From NCBI RefSeq assembly GCF_963676275.1, contig NZ_OY781091.1, positions 1,032,775 to 1,096,774 of the forward strand: DNA of 64,000 bases. Direction: 5' to 3'. Positions 63,711-64,000 of the stretch are shown one piece after another. Under the pieces are notes generated by a model. The model was given only the letters and a program-made list of their open reading frames with translations, was not told the DNA's origin and made no database searches. Origin of the DNA: an uncultured Cohaesibacter sp. (GTDB taxonomy: Bacteria; Pseudomonadota; Alphaproteobacteria; Rhizobiales; Cohaesibacteraceae). How positions within the stretch are numbered: position 1 is the first letter of the stretch; every line of letters begins with the position of its first letter. Made by a program: the position numbers and the translations under genes.

Positions 63711-63746
63711 AGACCCGGTATATCCGCCCAACGGGAAACCGGGTCT
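63711..63746 (+). terminator. Hairpin between tctC-like and tctB-like genes
   Basis: AGACCCGGT and ACCGGGTCT form a 9-bp stem with an 18-base loop, followed by GTCTTTGCG. It could lower expression of the membrane genes relative to the binding protein. Confidence 0.55.
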
Positions 63747-63829
63747 GTCTTTGCGCCCAATCGGCATTCTGAGGGCAATCTTCCGGTTGCCTGCAGGATG
63801 TCTGCAGCAGGCTCTCTGGAGAAACCGCA

Positions 63830-64000
63830 ATGGCAGATGGTAGTTCTCTGTTCAAGGTGTCGATCGACTTCAGTCAGTCGCACCTGTTCTTTCCCAATAT
63901 CATTCACTGGATCCTTCTGATCCTAGCCCTGTTGATCGCCCTGACCGAAGGCCCGAGATATCTGCGCAAGAGACGTGCACTGGCGCTTGAGGGCAATGGC
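63830..64000 (+). CDS. TctB-family small permease, 5' end, cut by the window edge
   Basis: Fifty-seven codons are visible from the ATG at 63830. The sequence has a short polar start, then a membrane span (IIHWILLILALLIALTEG) and a basic segment (PRYLRKRRAL). This is the look of the small TctB subunit of tripartite tricarboxylate transporters, as expected 135 bp after a tctC-like gene. A large tctA gene should follow beyond the window. Confidence 0.7.
   Translation, partial: MADGSSLFKVSIDFSQSHLFFPNIIHWILLILALLIALTEGPRYLRKRRALALEGNG

Overview
The window looks like chromosome of a marine-type alphaproteobacterium, most likely in the Rhizobiales (a Cohaesibacter-like genome would fit). This is inferred from the mix of families: ECF sigma with RskA-type anti-sigma, SitABCD and FeoAB under one shared operator, DUF736, a tripartite tricarboxylate transporter, glucarate dehydratase, RTX and two-partner-secretion exoproteins. 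No rRNA, tRNA or CRISPR array was recognised, so the placement is not anchored by a marker gene.

Left part (1-8285): a DedA membrane protein diverges from an RND efflux operon (small membrane protein, membrane fusion protein, RND pump), followed by an OmpR-type response regulator and its histidine kinase, then a lipoprotein gene. TTTACA repeats at about 10-bp spacing lie upstream of both the pump operon and the lipoprotein gene and are probably sites for the encoded regulator. The lipoprotein gene is cut by an IS3-type element (8286-9761) that lacks a target duplication and also cuts a Ddl-like ATP-grasp gene on its other side.

Accessory island (about 9762-14250): an intact tyrosine recombinase sits beside three copies of one short site, each overlapping the start codon of a gene. 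Two copies are a 40-bp perfect inverted repeat at the 5' ends of two convergent, 3'-overlapping genes (a PLP-dependent aminotransferase and a pentapeptide-repeat protein), so both proteins begin with the same eight residues. The third, diverged copy joins the recombinase stop codon to the start of the truncated ATP-grasp gene. The layout suggests an invertible or cassette-type gene-switching locus and is the most unusual item in the window.

Middle (14396-24173): ECF sigma/anti-sigma, a secreted fasciclin protein and MsrB (an oxidative-stress type group); a transglutaminase-like gene broken by one stop codon; two cold-shock proteins; remnants of a hipBA module and an IS; DUF736; and a complete hipBA module with palindromic operators.

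Exoproteins and metals (24174-47992): a TpsB/TpsA two-partner system whose adhesin gene is frameshifted at a run of seven G; sitABCD and feoAB with a small Cys-rich partner, sharing a 15-bp Fur/Mur-like operator sequence; a DUF4198 pair; a CBS protein and an ArsB/NhaD-type transporter; two RTX proteins whose C-terminal parts come from a 1-kb tandem duplication.

Right part (48032-64000): a MalY-type lyase and a DUF3737 beta-helix protein; a LysR-linked group of cyclophilin-like proteins, carboxymuconolactone-decarboxylase-like protein, cupin and Tat-exported zinc alcohol dehydrogenase; a tannase/feruloyl-esterase gene with divergent LysR; then an AraC regulator, a Gfo/Idh/MocA oxidoreductase, glucarate dehydratase and the first genes of a TctCBA-type transporter, together a likely sugar-acid uptake and catabolism group.
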